In this document: one piece after another, positions 48,488-58,240 of the stretch
Position numbering within the stretch: position 1 is the first letter of the stretch
How the letters are laid out: each line of letters opens with the position of its first letter
From: Paracoccaceae bacterium
Lineage (GTDB): Bacteria; Pseudomonadota; Alphaproteobacteria; Rhodobacterales; Rhodobacteraceae
Assembly (NCBI GenBank): GCA_004153385.1
Contig: SDAL01000001.1
Span: 124,001-188,000, forward strand
DNA length: 64,000 bases
Reading direction: 5' to 3'
Position numbers and translations under genes: made by a program
Notes under the pieces: generated by a model
What the model saw: the letters and a program-made list of their open reading frames with translations, nothing else
The model's database searches: none
What the model was told of the DNA's origin: nothing

Positions 48488-48604
48488 TTGTGGGTTAACT
48501 GTGTTTTTCGCGTGACGCTAAGGCGATTCAAAGTTAGAATTGCCTTAAATCTGTAGAAACCGGCCGGGACAGGGCCGGCCCCAGCAAAAAACAGGCGGAC
48601 CTCA

Positions 48605-50395
48605 ATGACACTGAATCTCATGATGACCGATCAACAGGACCTGAAGCCGAGGATCACCGTCTTCGGCGTCGGGGGCGCTGGCGGTAACGCGGTCAACAAC
48701 ATGATCGAGCAGGCGCTTGAGGGCGTCGAGTTTGTCGTCGCAAATACTGATGCGCAGGCCTTGCAACAGTCCAAAAGCCAAGGGCGTGTGCAGATGGGGG
48801 TAAAGGTTACCGAAGGACTGGGCGCGGGTGCGCGTCCTTCCGTCGGGGCCGCTGCCGCCGAAGAAACGATCGAAGAGATTGTGGACCATCTGGCCGGCGC
48901 GCACATGTGCTTCATTACCGCCGGTATGGGCGGTGGCACCGGAACCGGCGCAGCGCCGATCATCGCGCAGGCTGCGCGTGAGCTGGGTGTGCTGACGGTC
49001 GGTGTTGTGACCAAACCCTTCCAGTTCGAGGGCTCCAAGCGGATGCGTCAGGCCGAAGAGGGGCTTGAGGCCCTTCAGAAGGTCGTCGATACGCTGATCA
49101 TCATTCCCAACCAGAACCTGTTCCGTCTGGCCAATGAAAAAACGACCTTTACCGAGGCGTTCTCGATGGCTGATGATGTGCTTTATCAGGGTGTGAAGGG
49201 CGTGACCGATCTTATGGTCCGTCCCGGTTTGATCAACCTCGACTTTGCCGATGTGCGTGCCGTGATGGACGAGATGGGCAAGGCGATGATGGGCACAGGC
49301 GAGGCCTCCGGCGAGGACCGCGCGGTTCAGGCCGCCGAAAAAGCGATAGCGAACCCGCTGCTTGACGAGATTTCGCTCAAAGGTGCCAAAGGTGTGTTGA
49401 TCAACATCACCGGCGGTTACGATCTGACCCTGTTCGAACTGGACGAGGCTGCGAACCGGATCCGTGAAGAAGTCGATCCTGACGCGAACATCATCGTGGG
49501 CTCTACGCTTGATCCTGATATGGATGGCATGATGCGTGTGTCGGTCGTGGCGACCGGTATCGATGCGCTGGCCCCGCCAGCCGAAATGCCGGTACCGCGT
49601 CGTACCCTGGCCGAACCGCTGCGCGACCCGTCGGAGGCCGCTGAAGAAGCGCGCCACGCCGCACCGCAGCCTGAAAGCTATGAGCCGCAGCAGAACTACG
49701 GCCACCAGCAGCCGCAGCGTGCGGGGATGCATGCGCGTGCAGCCCAGCCTGCGCCGCAACCGCAACCTGCCCAGCCGCAATCGCGCTATGGTGCGCCGCA
49801 GACCCGGACGCCGGCTCAGCAGTCGGCACCGGCTGCTCAATCGCGTCCTGCGCCGCAACAGGCCCAGCCGCGTCAGGCAGAGCGGTCGCAATATGCGCCT
49901 CAGCAGCGCCCCGCGCAAACCCGTGCTGATCATCAGACTCCGGCCGAGGATCTGCCGCCGCCAGCCTATCAGCCGCGTCAGGCCCCCGCGCAATCGCTTG
50001 AGGCGCCCGAGGATGCATCGGAATATGTGGCGCCCAATCCGCGTCAGCCGGTACAGCCCGGCCAGCCCACGCCGGAGGCGATGGCACGTCTGCAGGCCGC
50101 CGTGCACCGCCAGCCCAATCCGCGCCAGCCAATGGCCGCCGACCGTGGGGCCGCGCCGCAAGCACCCGCCGACAAGCCGCGTTTTGGCATCAACTCGCTG
50201 ATTAACCGGATGACCGGCCATGGGCACGAGGCCGGACAACAGCCGGCCCAGCAGCCCCAGCCCCAGCAGCGCCCCACGCAACAGGCGCAACCGCAGCATC
50301 AGCCGCGCCAGCGTGCGGAAGAGTATGACCAAGAGCAGGATCCCGAACAGGACCGGATCGAAATTCCGGCGTTCCTGCGGCGTCAGGCAAATTGA
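48605..50395 (+). CDS. ftsZ: Cell division protein FtsZ with extended linker
   Basis: Tubulin-like GTPase that forms the Z ring. The 596-residue protein has the nucleotide loop [14 protein letters not shown] near the N terminus, the signature [10 protein letters not shown] (about 109-118) and the T7 region up to residue about 320. It then carries a linker of some 250 residues that is extremely rich in Gln, Pro and Ala, and ends with the conserved C-terminal peptide [11 protein letters not shown] (586-596) that binds FtsA and other partners. The linker makes it more than 200 residues longer than the E. coli protein. Confidence 0.97.
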   Translation: MTLNLMMTDQQDLKPRITVFGVGGAGGNAVNNMIEQALEGVEFVVANTDAQALQQSKSQGRVQMGVKVTEGLGAGARPSVGAAAAEETIEEIVDHLAGAHMCFITAGMGGGTGTGAAPIIAQAARELGVLTVGVVTKPFQFEGSKRMRQAEEGLEALQKVVDTLIIIPNQNLFRLANEKTTFTEAFSMADDVLYQGVKGVTDLMVRPGLINLDFADVRAVMDEMGKAMMGTGEASGEDRAVQAAEKAIANPLLDEISLKGAKGVLINITGGYDLTLFELDEAANRIREEVDPDANIIVGSTLDPDMDGMMRVSVVATGIDALAPPAEMPVPRRTLAEPLRDPSEAAEEARHAAPQPESYEPQQNYGHQQPQRAGMHARAAQPAPQPQPAQPQSRYGAPQTRTPAQQSAPAAQSRPAPQQAQPRQAERSQYAPQQRPAQTRADHQTPAEDLPPPAYQPRQAPAQSLEAPEDASEYVAPNPRQPVQPGQPTPEAMARLQAAVHRQPNPRQPMAADRGAAPQAPADKPRFGINSLINRMTGHGHEAGQQPAQQPQPQQRPTQQAQPQHQPRQRAEEYDQEQDPEQDRIEIPAFLRRQAN

Positions 50396-50461
50396 GATTT
50401 CGCGCTAAAACTGTCTGAAAATTGTCATATTGAAAAATTTTCAGATCACAAAATTCTAAAG

Positions 50462-50493
50462 ATCAGCCGGAAATTTTCCGGCTGATTTTATTT
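50462..50493 (+). terminator. Rho-independent terminator of ftsZ
   Basis: ATCAGCCGGAA (50462-50472) and TTCCGGCTGAT (50476-50486) form an 11-bp stem followed by TTTATTTT. It ends the main dcw transcript 67 bp after ftsZ. Confidence 0.85.
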
Positions 50494-50666
50494 TGAATCA
50501 ACGGCTTATCTTAACTGCGGCGATGTTTCGCCCCCATGTTGCGGCAATGTTTCAATCTGTTGCAAAGAGTGAGTTGAGGAATCCGGTCGACCTTCTTAAC
50601 TGATACTGCGGCGGAACGGTCTCGTGTTTTCAACCGTTGGTCGCAAAGAAGAGAAAGGATTTGATC

Positions 50667-51587
50667 GTGCAGACGAGCCTTGGAAAATCAGTGAGCTTTG
50701 ACGGTGTGGGCCTTCATTCTGGCGCCCCTGTCCACTTGCGCCTGATCCCGGCGCCGGCGGATCATGGTATTGTCTTTCGTCGCACCGACGTGGTGGGGGT
50801 TGAACCTCTGATCGCCGCCCGGTGGGACAATGTGACCAATGCCCGGCTCTGCACCCTGATCGAAAACGCAGATGGCGTTCAGGTCTCCACCATCGAACAT
50901 ATCATGGCCGCACTCGCCGGGTGCGGCGTGCATAACGTTCTGATCGAGATCGACGGCCCCGAAGTGCCGATCCTTGACGGTTCGTCCGCGCCTTTCGTGA
51001 TGGGCATGCGCGACGCCGGTCTGCAAGAGGTTGGCGGTCGTCTGCGTGCGCTGCGTATCCGTAAAACGGTGGAAGTGCGTGACGGTCTTGCATGGGCGCG
51101 TCTGGTGCCTGCCCGCGGCATGGAAATTGATTTCGATATCGACTTCAGCGATGCGGTGATCGGACATCAGCATAAATCCCTTCGCATGGGCAATGGTGCA
51201 TTTGTGCGCGAGCTGATGGACAGCCGGACGTTCTGCCGGCGTGCAGATGTCGAGATGATGCAGCAAAACGGGCTGGCTTTGGGCGGGACCTATGAAAACG
51301 CAGTGGTGGTAGATGGCGATCAGGTTCTAAGCCCTGGCGGCTTGCGCCACAAAGACGAAGCTGTGCGTCATAAGATGCTGGATGCCTTGGGGGATCTGTT
51401 CTTGGCAGGTGGCCCGATCCTTGGCCGTTATATCGGCAATCGCTCCGGCCATGCGATGACGAACAAATTGCTGCGCGCCGTTTTTGCGACCCCCGGGGCG
51501 TGGGAGTGGGTCACCTTGAATGCTGAGGAACTCTACAGCCTGCCCGGTGCGGGCGTGTTCCAGCCGGCGCTTGTCGCAGCACAGTAA
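50667..51587 (+). CDS. lpxC: UDP-3-O-acyl-N-acetylglucosamine deacetylase
   Basis: Zinc amidase, first committed step of lipid A synthesis. The 306-residue protein has VSFDGVGLHSG near the N terminus, the zinc ligands His78 (STIEHIMAAL), His235 and Asp239 (HKMLD), and GGRLRALRI. I chose GTG 50667 (MQTSLGKSV) because AAGGA lies seven bases upstream and family members start MQTTL; the TTG at 50637 has no site. A terminator separates it from ftsZ, so it has its own promoter. Confidence 0.95.
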   Translation: MQTSLGKSVSFDGVGLHSGAPVHLRLIPAPADHGIVFRRTDVVGVEPLIAARWDNVTNARLCTLIENADGVQVSTIEHIMAALAGCGVHNVLIEIDGPEVPILDGSSAPFVMGMRDAGLQEVGGRLRALRIRKTVEVRDGLAWARLVPARGMEIDFDIDFSDAVIGHQHKSLRMGNGAFVRELMDSRTFCRRADVEMMQQNGLALGGTYENAVVVDGDQVLSPGGLRHKDEAVRHKMLDALGDLFLAGGPILGRYIGNRSGHAMTNKLLRAVFATPGAWEWVTLNAEELYSLPGAGVFQPALVAAQ

Positions 51588-51650
51588 TTCAAGAGCTGCC
51601 TCACACAGTCTGTAGGCAGTACAGGGTCTCCCGCTCGAGACATTGTGAAG

Positions 51651-51690
51651 ATACCCCCGTTGGTTTGCCTCGGGGGTATTTGTATTTTTC
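51651..51690 (+). terminator. Rho-independent terminator of lpxC
   Basis: ATACCCCCG (51651-51659) and CGGGGGTAT (51671-51679) form a perfect 9-bp stem followed by TTGTATTTTT. Confidence 0.88.
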
Positions 51691-51858
51691 CAGCGTGGCT
51701 TGTATGTGGCGTATGCTGACCTTAAGACACCTTGAGCGAAAGGCGTTTTGCGCCCCCGATTTTTCTGTGTTAAGCAGCGCAGTAGGCGTTCGCCCGAAGG
51801 CGAACAAAGATGATATCCCGCCCGTTTGGGGGGTGGCACGAACAGGATAGGGCAAGGC

Positions 51859-52707
51859 ATGATGCGCGGTAAATCTGCGGCTTTACGGGTCGGATGTCTT
51901 GTTCTGGTGGCGTCTTTGGCGGCGTGCTCCGGTGAGCGCGACAAGGATGTTCCGCTGGAAAACTTCACAGCAGAACAAATCTACGAGCGTGGCGAGTATG
52001 AGCTCGAGGTCGGCAATCCGCGCCGTCCCACAACCGCCTTGCGTTACTTCCAAGAGGTCGAGCGGCTGTATCCCTATTCGGAATGGTCGAAACGGGCGTT
52101 GATCATGCAGGCATTCGCGCAGCATCGCGCGAAAAACTACGAAGAGGCACGGTCCTCCGCGCAGCGCTATCTTGATACCTATCCGGGATCGGAAGATGCG
52201 CCTTATGCGAAATATCTTCTTGCGCTTAGCTATTACGACCAGATCGACGAAGTCGGCCGCGATCAGGGCCTGACCTATCAGGCGCTTCAGGCGCTGCGCG
52301 AAGTGATCGAGCAATATCCAGACAGCGATTATGCCCGTTCGGCGATCCTGAAATTCGATCTGGCATTCGATCACCTTGCGGCCAAGGAAATGGAAATCGG
52401 TCGGTACTATTTGAAACGGCGCCACTACACGGCTGCGATCAACCGGTTCCGCGTTGTGGTGGAGCAGTTCCAGACAACGACCCACACGCCAGAGGCCCTG
52501 ATGCGTCTGACAGAGGCCTATCTGGCGCTCGGTTTGACCGACGAGGCACAGACTGCCGCGGCCATTTTGGGACATAACTTCCAGTCCTCGCCGTTCTATC
52601 AGGATGCTTATAACCTTTTGGCGGCTCAGGGACTTGTCCCCGAAAGCAAGGGCGATAACTGGCTATCAACGATTTATCGTCAGGTGATCAAGGGGCAATG
52701 GCTCTGA
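51859..52707 (+). CDS. bamD: Outer membrane assembly lipoprotein BamD
   Basis: Lipoprotein of the BAM complex that inserts beta-barrel proteins in the outer membrane. The 282-residue precursor has a signal peptide with lipobox SLAAC (lipidated Cys23) and five TPR-like repeats across about 40-250 (TAEQIYERGEYELE, KNYEEARSSAQRYLDTYPGS, YPDSDYARSAI). ATG 51859 or the next codon, ATG 51862, may be the start; AAGG lies just upstream. Confidence 0.94.
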   Translation: MMRGKSAALRVGCLVLVASLAACSGERDKDVPLENFTAEQIYERGEYELEVGNPRRPTTALRYFQEVERLYPYSEWSKRALIMQAFAQHRAKNYEEARSSAQRYLDTYPGSEDAPYAKYLLALSYYDQIDEVGRDQGLTYQALQALREVIEQYPDSDYARSAILKFDLAFDHLAAKEMEIGRYYLKRRHYTAAINRFRVVVEQFQTTTHTPEALMRLTEAYLALGLTDEAQTAAAILGHNFQSSPFYQDAYNLLAAQGLVPESKGDNWLSTIYRQVIKGQWL

Positions 52708-52731
52708 TCCGTCTTTGTCCGGAGAGCTTTC

Positions 52732-54384
52732 ATGCTGCGCGCGCTAGAAATTCGCGATATTCTGATTGTCGAGCATACAGAGCTTGATTTTACAGCCGGG
52801 TTGAATGTGTTGACCGGTGAAACCGGGGCAGGCAAATCCATTTTGCTGGACTGCCTCGGTTTTGTTCTGGGGTGGCGCGGACGTGCGGAGCTGGTGCGTC
52901 AGGGCGCAGAGCAGGGCGAGGTCACGGCTGTATTCGATCTGCCAGCGGCCCATCCCTCCCGCAGCGTGCTGCAAGAAGCAGGTCTGCCTGCGGGCGAGGA
53001 ACTGATCTTGCGCCGCGTGAACCGCGCAGACGGACGCAAAACAGCTTATGTGAACGACCGCCGTGTATCCGGGGATGTGTTAAGGCGCATTTCCGCATCA
53101 CTGGTTGAATTGCACGGCCAGCAAGACGATGGCGGCCTTCTGAATGAAAAAGGTCACCTGACCTTGCTGGACGCTTTTGCCGAAGCGCCCGATCTGTGCG
53201 CAGATGTGGCGCGCGCGTGGTCGGCACGGTCCATCGCCCGTCGCAGCCTTTCCCAAGCCGAAGAGGCATTGGAGCAGGTGCGCGCCGAGGAGGATTTCCT
53301 GCGCCATTCGGTCGAGGAGCTTGACACACTCGCCCCGACCCCGGGCGAGGAGGCAGAGTTGGACACACGCAGGCGCAGCATGCAGCAGGCCGAAAAGATC
53401 CGCGCTGATGTGGTGCGCGGTCTGCAGGCGCTCGGTCCTGACGGGGCCGAGGGGATGATGCGTGATGCTGACCGCTGGCTGCAAGGGGCCGCCGACCGCG
53501 CCGAAGGGCGGCTTGACCGTCCGCTTGAAATGCTCGAACGCGCCGTGATCGAACTCGCCGAGGCGGCTCAAGGCGTGGAAGAGGCGCTGGATGCCATGAG
53601 TTTCGACCCCCATGCGTTGGAAAGCTGCGAGGAGCGGTTATTCGCGATCCGCGCTCTTGCGCGCAAACACGGGATCGCTGCCGACGATCTGGCCGAATTT
53701 GCCGACAACCTTCGCCTGCGTCTGCAAGCACTCGACGCGGGAGAGGAGCATCTGGCAGAACTGCGCGCCGCACTTTCGGCCACGGATGCCGATTTTATTC
53801 GCAAATCAGAGGCGCTGAGCCGTGTGCGCCAAGACGCGGCAGGGCGTTTGGATCAGGCGATGGCGGCGGAGCTTGCGCCCCTCAAAATGGAGCGGGCCTC
53901 GTTCGAAACCCGGATTTCGCGGGCGACGCCAAGTGCATTGGGCATGGATCAGGTCGCCTTCACCGTGGCCACCAACCCCGGTGCCCCCGCCGGACCGCTC
54001 AATAAAATCGCCTCTGGTGGGGAGCTGTCGCGCTTTCTTCTGGCGCTCAAGGTCGTGTTGTCGAAAGGGGCCGATGCGTTGGTCATAATCTTTGACGAGA
54101 TCGACCGCGGTGTGGGGGGGGCCACTGCAGATGCGGTGGGCCGCCGTCTGGCGCGCCTGTCGGCGGACGCACAGGTGCTGGTCGTGACCCACTCGCCGCA
54201 GGTGGCCGCGCGCGGTGCGCAGCATTTCCGTGTGCAAAAACGCGTGGTGGACGACATGACCCTGTCGGAGGTTGTCGTGCTCGATCAGACCGAGCGGCGC
54301 GACGAAATCGCGCGGATGATTTCGGGTGCCGAGGTAACGGACGCCGCGCGTGCGGCTGCAGCCGAACTGATCGGCACGGCCTGA
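52732..54384 (+). CDS. recN: DNA repair protein RecN
   Basis: SMC-like ATPase for double-strand break repair. The 550-residue protein has Walker A GETGAGKS (29-36), a long central coiled-coil region (about 170-370), the ABC signature IASGGELSRFLLALK, and Walker B LVIIFDEIDRGVGG. GGAGAGCTTTC before ATG. In many bacteria recN belongs to the SOS regulon, but I do not see a clear LexA box in the 24-bp gap after bamD. Confidence 0.95.
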   Translation: MLRALEIRDILIVEHTELDFTAGLNVLTGETGAGKSILLDCLGFVLGWRGRAELVRQGAEQGEVTAVFDLPAAHPSRSVLQEAGLPAGEELILRRVNRADGRKTAYVNDRRVSGDVLRRISASLVELHGQQDDGGLLNEKGHLTLLDAFAEAPDLCADVARAWSARSIARRSLSQAEEALEQVRAEEDFLRHSVEELDTLAPTPGEEAELDTRRRSMQQAEKIRADVVRGLQALGPDGAEGMMRDADRWLQGAADRAEGRLDRPLEMLERAVIELAEAAQGVEEALDAMSFDPHALESCEERLFAIRALARKHGIAADDLAEFADNLRLRLQALDAGEEHLAELRAALSATDADFIRKSEALSRVRQDAAGRLDQAMAAELAPLKMERASFETRISRATPSALGMDQVAFTVATNPGAPAGPLNKIASGGELSRFLLALKVVLSKGADALVIIFDEIDRGVGGATADAVGRRLARLSADAQVLVVTHSPQVAARGAQHFRVQKRVVDDMTLSEVVVLDQTERRDEIARMISGAEVTDAARAAAAELIGTA

Positions 54385-54553
54385 CCCCGCACCATCTGGC
54401 CCTTGCTGGCCAGCGCGCCCTCTACTGGCCGTAATAGGCGCAGCATCGCCGGTCACATCCCGTTCGCGCGGCTGTGAGGGATTGCACCGCAAAGCCGGGC
54501 TTTTCTGTCCCGCGTCAAAGGCTTAGAACGGCGCTTGAGAAGTGGAGAATGAT

Positions 54554-55963
54554 ATGGCTTATGAAGCGGCATTGGCAGCGCTTGCAGCGCGTCTGGGCGA
54601 AGGTTTGAGCACAAGCACGGCAGAGCGCGATCTGCACGGCCAGAACGAAACCTGGTTTGCACATGCGCCGCCCGATGCGGTTGCCTGGCCGCGATCGACC
54701 CAAGACGTGTCCGATATTCTCGCGATCTGTCATGCCCATGATATGCCGGTAACTGCATGGGGGGCAGGGACCTCGCTCGAGGCGCACGCGGTGCCCGTGC
54801 ATGGCGGGCTGACACTCGACATGAGCCGGATGAACAAGATCCTCAATATCCACCAGGAGGATATGCAGGTCACGCTCCAGCCCGGCCTCACGCGGGAGGA
54901 GCTGAATACCGAACTGCGCACGACGGGGCTGTTTTTCCCGGTTGATCCCGGGGCCAATGCGTCCTTGGGCGGAATGGCCTCGACACGCGCCTCGGGCACC
55001 ACGACGGTGGGCTATGGTACAATGCGTGACAATGTGATGGCTCTGGAAGTGGTGTTGGCCGATGGCACGGTGATCCACACCGGTACACGGGCCGCGAAAT
55101 CATCGGCAGGGTATGATCTGACTGCGCTAATGCTGGGGTCCGAGGGGACGCTGGGGATCATCACGCAGATGACGCTGAAACTGCATGGCCAGCCCGAGGC
55201 AGTGTCTTCGGCGGTTTGTGCGTTCGACAGCTTTCACGCGGCCGTCGAAACCGTGCAGATGGTCATCCAGATGGGCATCAACATGGCACGGATCGAGTTT
55301 GTAGATGCCCAGATCGCGCAAATCTTCAACAAGATGAACGCAACAAGCCTGCCCGAAAAGCCGCATTTGATGATCGAGTTCCACGGGACGGATGCTGCCG
55401 TGGCCGAGCAATCCGAACGCTTTGGCGAGGTGGTGGCAGAGATGGGCGGGGCCGATTTCAACTGGGCCACCACGACAGAGGAACGCAACCGTCTGTGGCG
55501 GATGCGCCATGGGGCCTATACCGCCTGTATCGGCTATCGCCCGGGCTGTATGGGGCTGGTGACCGATATCTGTGTGCCGATTTCGCGTCTGGCGCAGGCG
55601 GTTGAGGAAACGCGCGAGGATATCGCCAATGCGGGACTGGTCGGCCCGATCTTGGGCCATGTGGGTGATGGCAATTTCCACGCGATCTTGCTGTTGGATC
55701 GGGATGATCCGGCAGAGCTTGCACGCGCCAAGGAGGTGGCCGCGAAAATGTCCGCCCGCGCGCTTGCAATGGGGGGCACGGTCACCGGTGAACACGGTGT
55801 GGGATTGGGCAAACGCGGCTATATGGCCGCCGAACATGGCGCAGCGTGGCAGGTGATGGGGCAGATCAAGCGTGCCCTTGATCCGAAAAATATCCTTAAT
55901 CCCGGAAAGCTGGTGCCTGACGAGACCGATCGCGTCATGCCGCCCAACGAGGATCATCGATGA
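54554..55963 (+). CDS. FAD-linked oxidase, GlcD/D-lactate dehydrogenase type
   Basis: FAD-dependent 2-hydroxyacid dehydrogenase of 469 residues. The PCMH-type FAD-binding domain (about 35-215) has VTAWGAGTSLEAHAVPVHGG and a Gly-Gly-Met-Ala segment (PGANASLGGMASTRASGT). The C-terminal domain includes HVGDGNFHAILL and LNPGKLVPDE. The best fit is D-lactate dehydrogenase (cytochrome) or a glycolate oxidase GlcD subunit; no GlcE/GlcF neighbours are present, favouring D-lactate. ATG 54554 has TGGAGA upstream. The stop overlaps the next gene as ATGA. Confidence 0.83.
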   Translation: MAYEAALAALAARLGEGLSTSTAERDLHGQNETWFAHAPPDAVAWPRSTQDVSDILAICHAHDMPVTAWGAGTSLEAHAVPVHGGLTLDMSRMNKILNIHQEDMQVTLQPGLTREELNTELRTTGLFFPVDPGANASLGGMASTRASGTTTVGYGTMRDNVMALEVVLADGTVIHTGTRAAKSSAGYDLTALMLGSEGTLGIITQMTLKLHGQPEAVSSAVCAFDSFHAAVETVQMVIQMGINMARIEFVDAQIAQIFNKMNATSLPEKPHLMIEFHGTDAAVAEQSERFGEVVAEMGGADFNWATTTEERNRLWRMRHGAYTACIGYRPGCMGLVTDICVPISRLAQAVEETREDIANAGLVGPILGHVGDGNFHAILLLDRDDPAELARAKEVAAKMSARALAMGGTVTGEHGVGLGKRGYMAAEHGAAWQVMGQIKRALDPKNILNPGKLVPDETDRVMPPNEDHR

Positions 55964-56349
55964 GCTTTCAACGCCCCGACGAACTGCCCCCCAGCTTTGC
56001 CAAAGCATGGGGGGCGCGCGATGTGCGCGCGCTTGCGTCGTTTTTCAGTGAGGATGCGGATTTTCTAAGCCTGACCGGTGGTTGGGCGGAAGGGCCGCAG
56101 CAGATCGCGGAACTGATCGCAGGCGAGATGGCAGGGGCGTTTGCGCGCGCGCGACTGGTCACGGGCAAGATCAAGATCCGTCCGGTCGGGCGCGAGGCCT
56201 GCGTTGTAATGCAGCGGTTCGTATTGTCAGGGATTTTGCACGCTGACGGAACGGCGGCAGGCCGTGTGGGCACCGTTTTCGTGGCGACAATGGGACAGAC
56301 CCCATCGGGCTGGAAAATCGTCTCGGCACAGTTCGTGGTGGAAGCCTGA
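55960..56349 (+). CDS. SnoaL/DUF4440-like small protein
   Basis: Protein of 129 residues with the nuclear-transport-factor-2-like fold pattern: an N-terminal helix (PPSFAKAWGARDVRALASFFSEDADFLSL) followed by strands and GWKIVSAQFVVEA at the end. This matches the SnoaL/SgcJ/DUF4440 ketosteroid-isomerase-like group, which includes many of unknown function. Start overlaps the upstream FAD oxidase, so it is translationally coupled. Substrate unknown. Confidence 0.7.
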   Translation: MSFQRPDELPPSFAKAWGARDVRALASFFSEDADFLSLTGGWAEGPQQIAELIAGEMAGAFARARLVTGKIKIRPVGREACVVMQRFVLSGILHADGTAAGRVGTVFVATMGQTPSGWKIVSAQFVVEA

Positions 56350-56434
56350 CAGGCGGGCTGCCGTTTGGAAGGCCATGCCACCAAACGCGCCGGTTGCTAC
56401 AGGCGCGTCCGTTATTGTGACGAAAAGGCGTTAT

Positions 56435-58240
56435 TCAAAGCGGGGCACAGGCCACCTCGAGCCACGCGCGCGTCTGGGGGCTGACACGCGGTGCAAGGGC
56501 TGCCAGACAACGGCTGTGATAGTCGTTCAGCCACGCAACCTCCGTCGCCGTCAGCAGATCGCGCTCGATGGCGCGTGTGTCGATCGGCGCATAGGTCAGC
56601 GTTTCGAAGGCCAGCATCTCGCGATCGGGATCGCTGTTGGCCAGTTCAGGGGCGCTCACAACCAAAACCAGATTTTCGATCCTGATCCCGAACGCACCGT
56701 CGCGGTAATATCCCGGCTCGTTGGACAGGATCATGCCGGGTAGGATCGGCTGCGTCGAGATGCGCGAAATCCGCGCAGGCCCTTCATGCACGCAAAGCGC
56801 CGCGCCGACGCCGTGGCCGGTGCCATGATCGTAATCCAACCCCGCCTGCCACAAGGGATTGCGTGCCAAAGCGTCCAGATCGCGTCCAGCCAGCCCGTTG
56901 GGCCAGCGCGCTTGCGACAGCGCGATCATCCCCTTGAGAACCCGCGTATAAGGTGCACGCACCTGTTCGGGCGGCGGGCCTATGCACACCGTTCGGGTGA
57001 TATCTGTCGTGCCGTCCTGATATTGTCCACCGCTATCCACCAGCAGCAATTCGCCCGACTGAACGGGGCGGTTGGATTTCTCGGTCACGCGGTAATGCAC
57101 AATGGCCGCATTCGGCCCCGCGCCACAGATCGTGTCAAAGCTGATCTCGGTCAGCGCGCCGGTGGCCTGACGGCAGCTTTCCAGTTTGCTGACCACATCG
57201 ATTTCGCTCAAGTCGCCGTTCGCAGCAGTGTGCTCAAGCCAGCATAAAAACTCTGCCATGGCTGCACCGTCGCGCAGATGGGCCTCGCGCATACCTGCCG
57301 CTTCGGCGGGGGTTTTGCACGCTTTGGGCAGGACGCAAGGGTCCGGCGCCCAATGGGGCTGTGCATCGCCTGCCTCCAGTTCGCCCGCCACAGCGACCGG
57401 TGCGGTGGCGGGATCGACCAGAACACGACCTGTCAATTCGCGCAGGGCAGGCGCGAAGTCGTCCATCGGGCGCAGATGGACCCGTGGCCCCAATGCCGCA
57501 CGTACATCTGCATCGAATTTCGCCTCGTCGGCAAACAGATCGACCTCGCCATGGTCATGCACCAATGCCAGCGACTGTACCAAAGGGTTCCGCTCCACAT
57601 CGCTACCACGGATGTTCAAAAGCCAGCAGATCGAATCGGGTTGTGTCAGAACAGCCGTGTTGAGGGTGTCTGCCGCAAGCGATTGTGCCAATGTCGCGCA
57701 TTTCGTGCCGCGATCCAGTCCGGCCAAGGCCTCGGGATGCAGGCGCACCGGCGCACGGGGCGGGGCGGGGCGATCCGTCCAGATGCAATCGATCTGGTTT
57801 TCAACCGCCACCAGCCGCACGGATGTGCCGATCAGCGCGGTGCGGATCGCCTCTATTTCCTGATGGGTATGCAGCCACGGATCAAACCCAAGCCGCCCTT
57901 CCTCCAGATGCTGGGCGATCCAGGGGCCTGCAGTGTTTCTGGGCCAGTCGACGGGGGTGAAAACGTCCATATCGACTTCGTGGCGCACCTGAACGCGGTA
58001 GCGACCATCGATGAAGACACCTGCCATATCGGGCAGGACCACGCAAAACCCGGCCGAGCCTGTGAACCCCGTTAGCCACGACAGCCGCGCATCGCGGGCC
58101 GCCACATATTCGCCTTGATGAATATCGGCCCGCGGCACGATAAACCCGGCCAGATCGTGCTGCGCCAAGGTCTCACGCAGCATTGCAAGGCGCGCGCGCC
58201 CGTGTTCGGGGTGCGATTTTACGCTGAAATCCTGAAACAT
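56435..58240 (-). CDS. Xaa-Pro aminopeptidase P (M24B)
   Basis: Metalloaminopeptidase that releases N-terminal residues before proline. The 601-residue protein has two creatinase-like N-terminal domains (about 15-300) and the pita-bread catalytic domain (about 310-545), with metal ligands in LLVDSGGQYQDGTTDITRT (two Asp), GTGHGVGAAL (His), LSNEPGYY (Glu) and IRIENLV (Glu). The ATG overlaps the cobT stop as TAATG, indicating co-translation with cobT, an unexpected functional pair. Confidence 0.93.
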   Translation of the reverse strand: MFQDFSVKSHPEHGRARLAMLRETLAQHDLAGFIVPRADIHQGEYVAARDARLSWLTGFTGSAGFCVVLPDMAGVFIDGRYRVQVRHEVDMDVFTPVDWPRNTAGPWIAQHLEEGRLGFDPWLHTHQEIEAIRTALIGTSVRLVAVENQIDCIWTDRPAPPRAPVRLHPEALAGLDRGTKCATLAQSLAADTLNTAVLTQPDSICWLLNIRGSDVERNPLVQSLALVHDHGEVDLFADEAKFDADVRAALGPRVHLRPMDDFAPALRELTGRVLVDPATAPVAVAGELEAGDAQPHWAPDPCVLPKACKTPAEAAGMREAHLRDGAAMAEFLCWLEHTAANGDLSEIDVVSKLESCRQATGALTEISFDTICGAGPNAAIVHYRVTEKSNRPVQSGELLLVDSGGQYQDGTTDITRTVCIGPPPEQVRAPYTRVLKGMIALSQARWPNGLAGRDLDALARNPLWQAGLDYDHGTGHGVGAALCVHEGPARISRISTQPILPGMILSNEPGYYRDGAFGIRIENLVLVVSAPELANSDPDREMLAFETLTYAPIDTRAIERDLLTATEVAWLNDYHSRCLAALAPRVSPQTRAWLEVACAPL

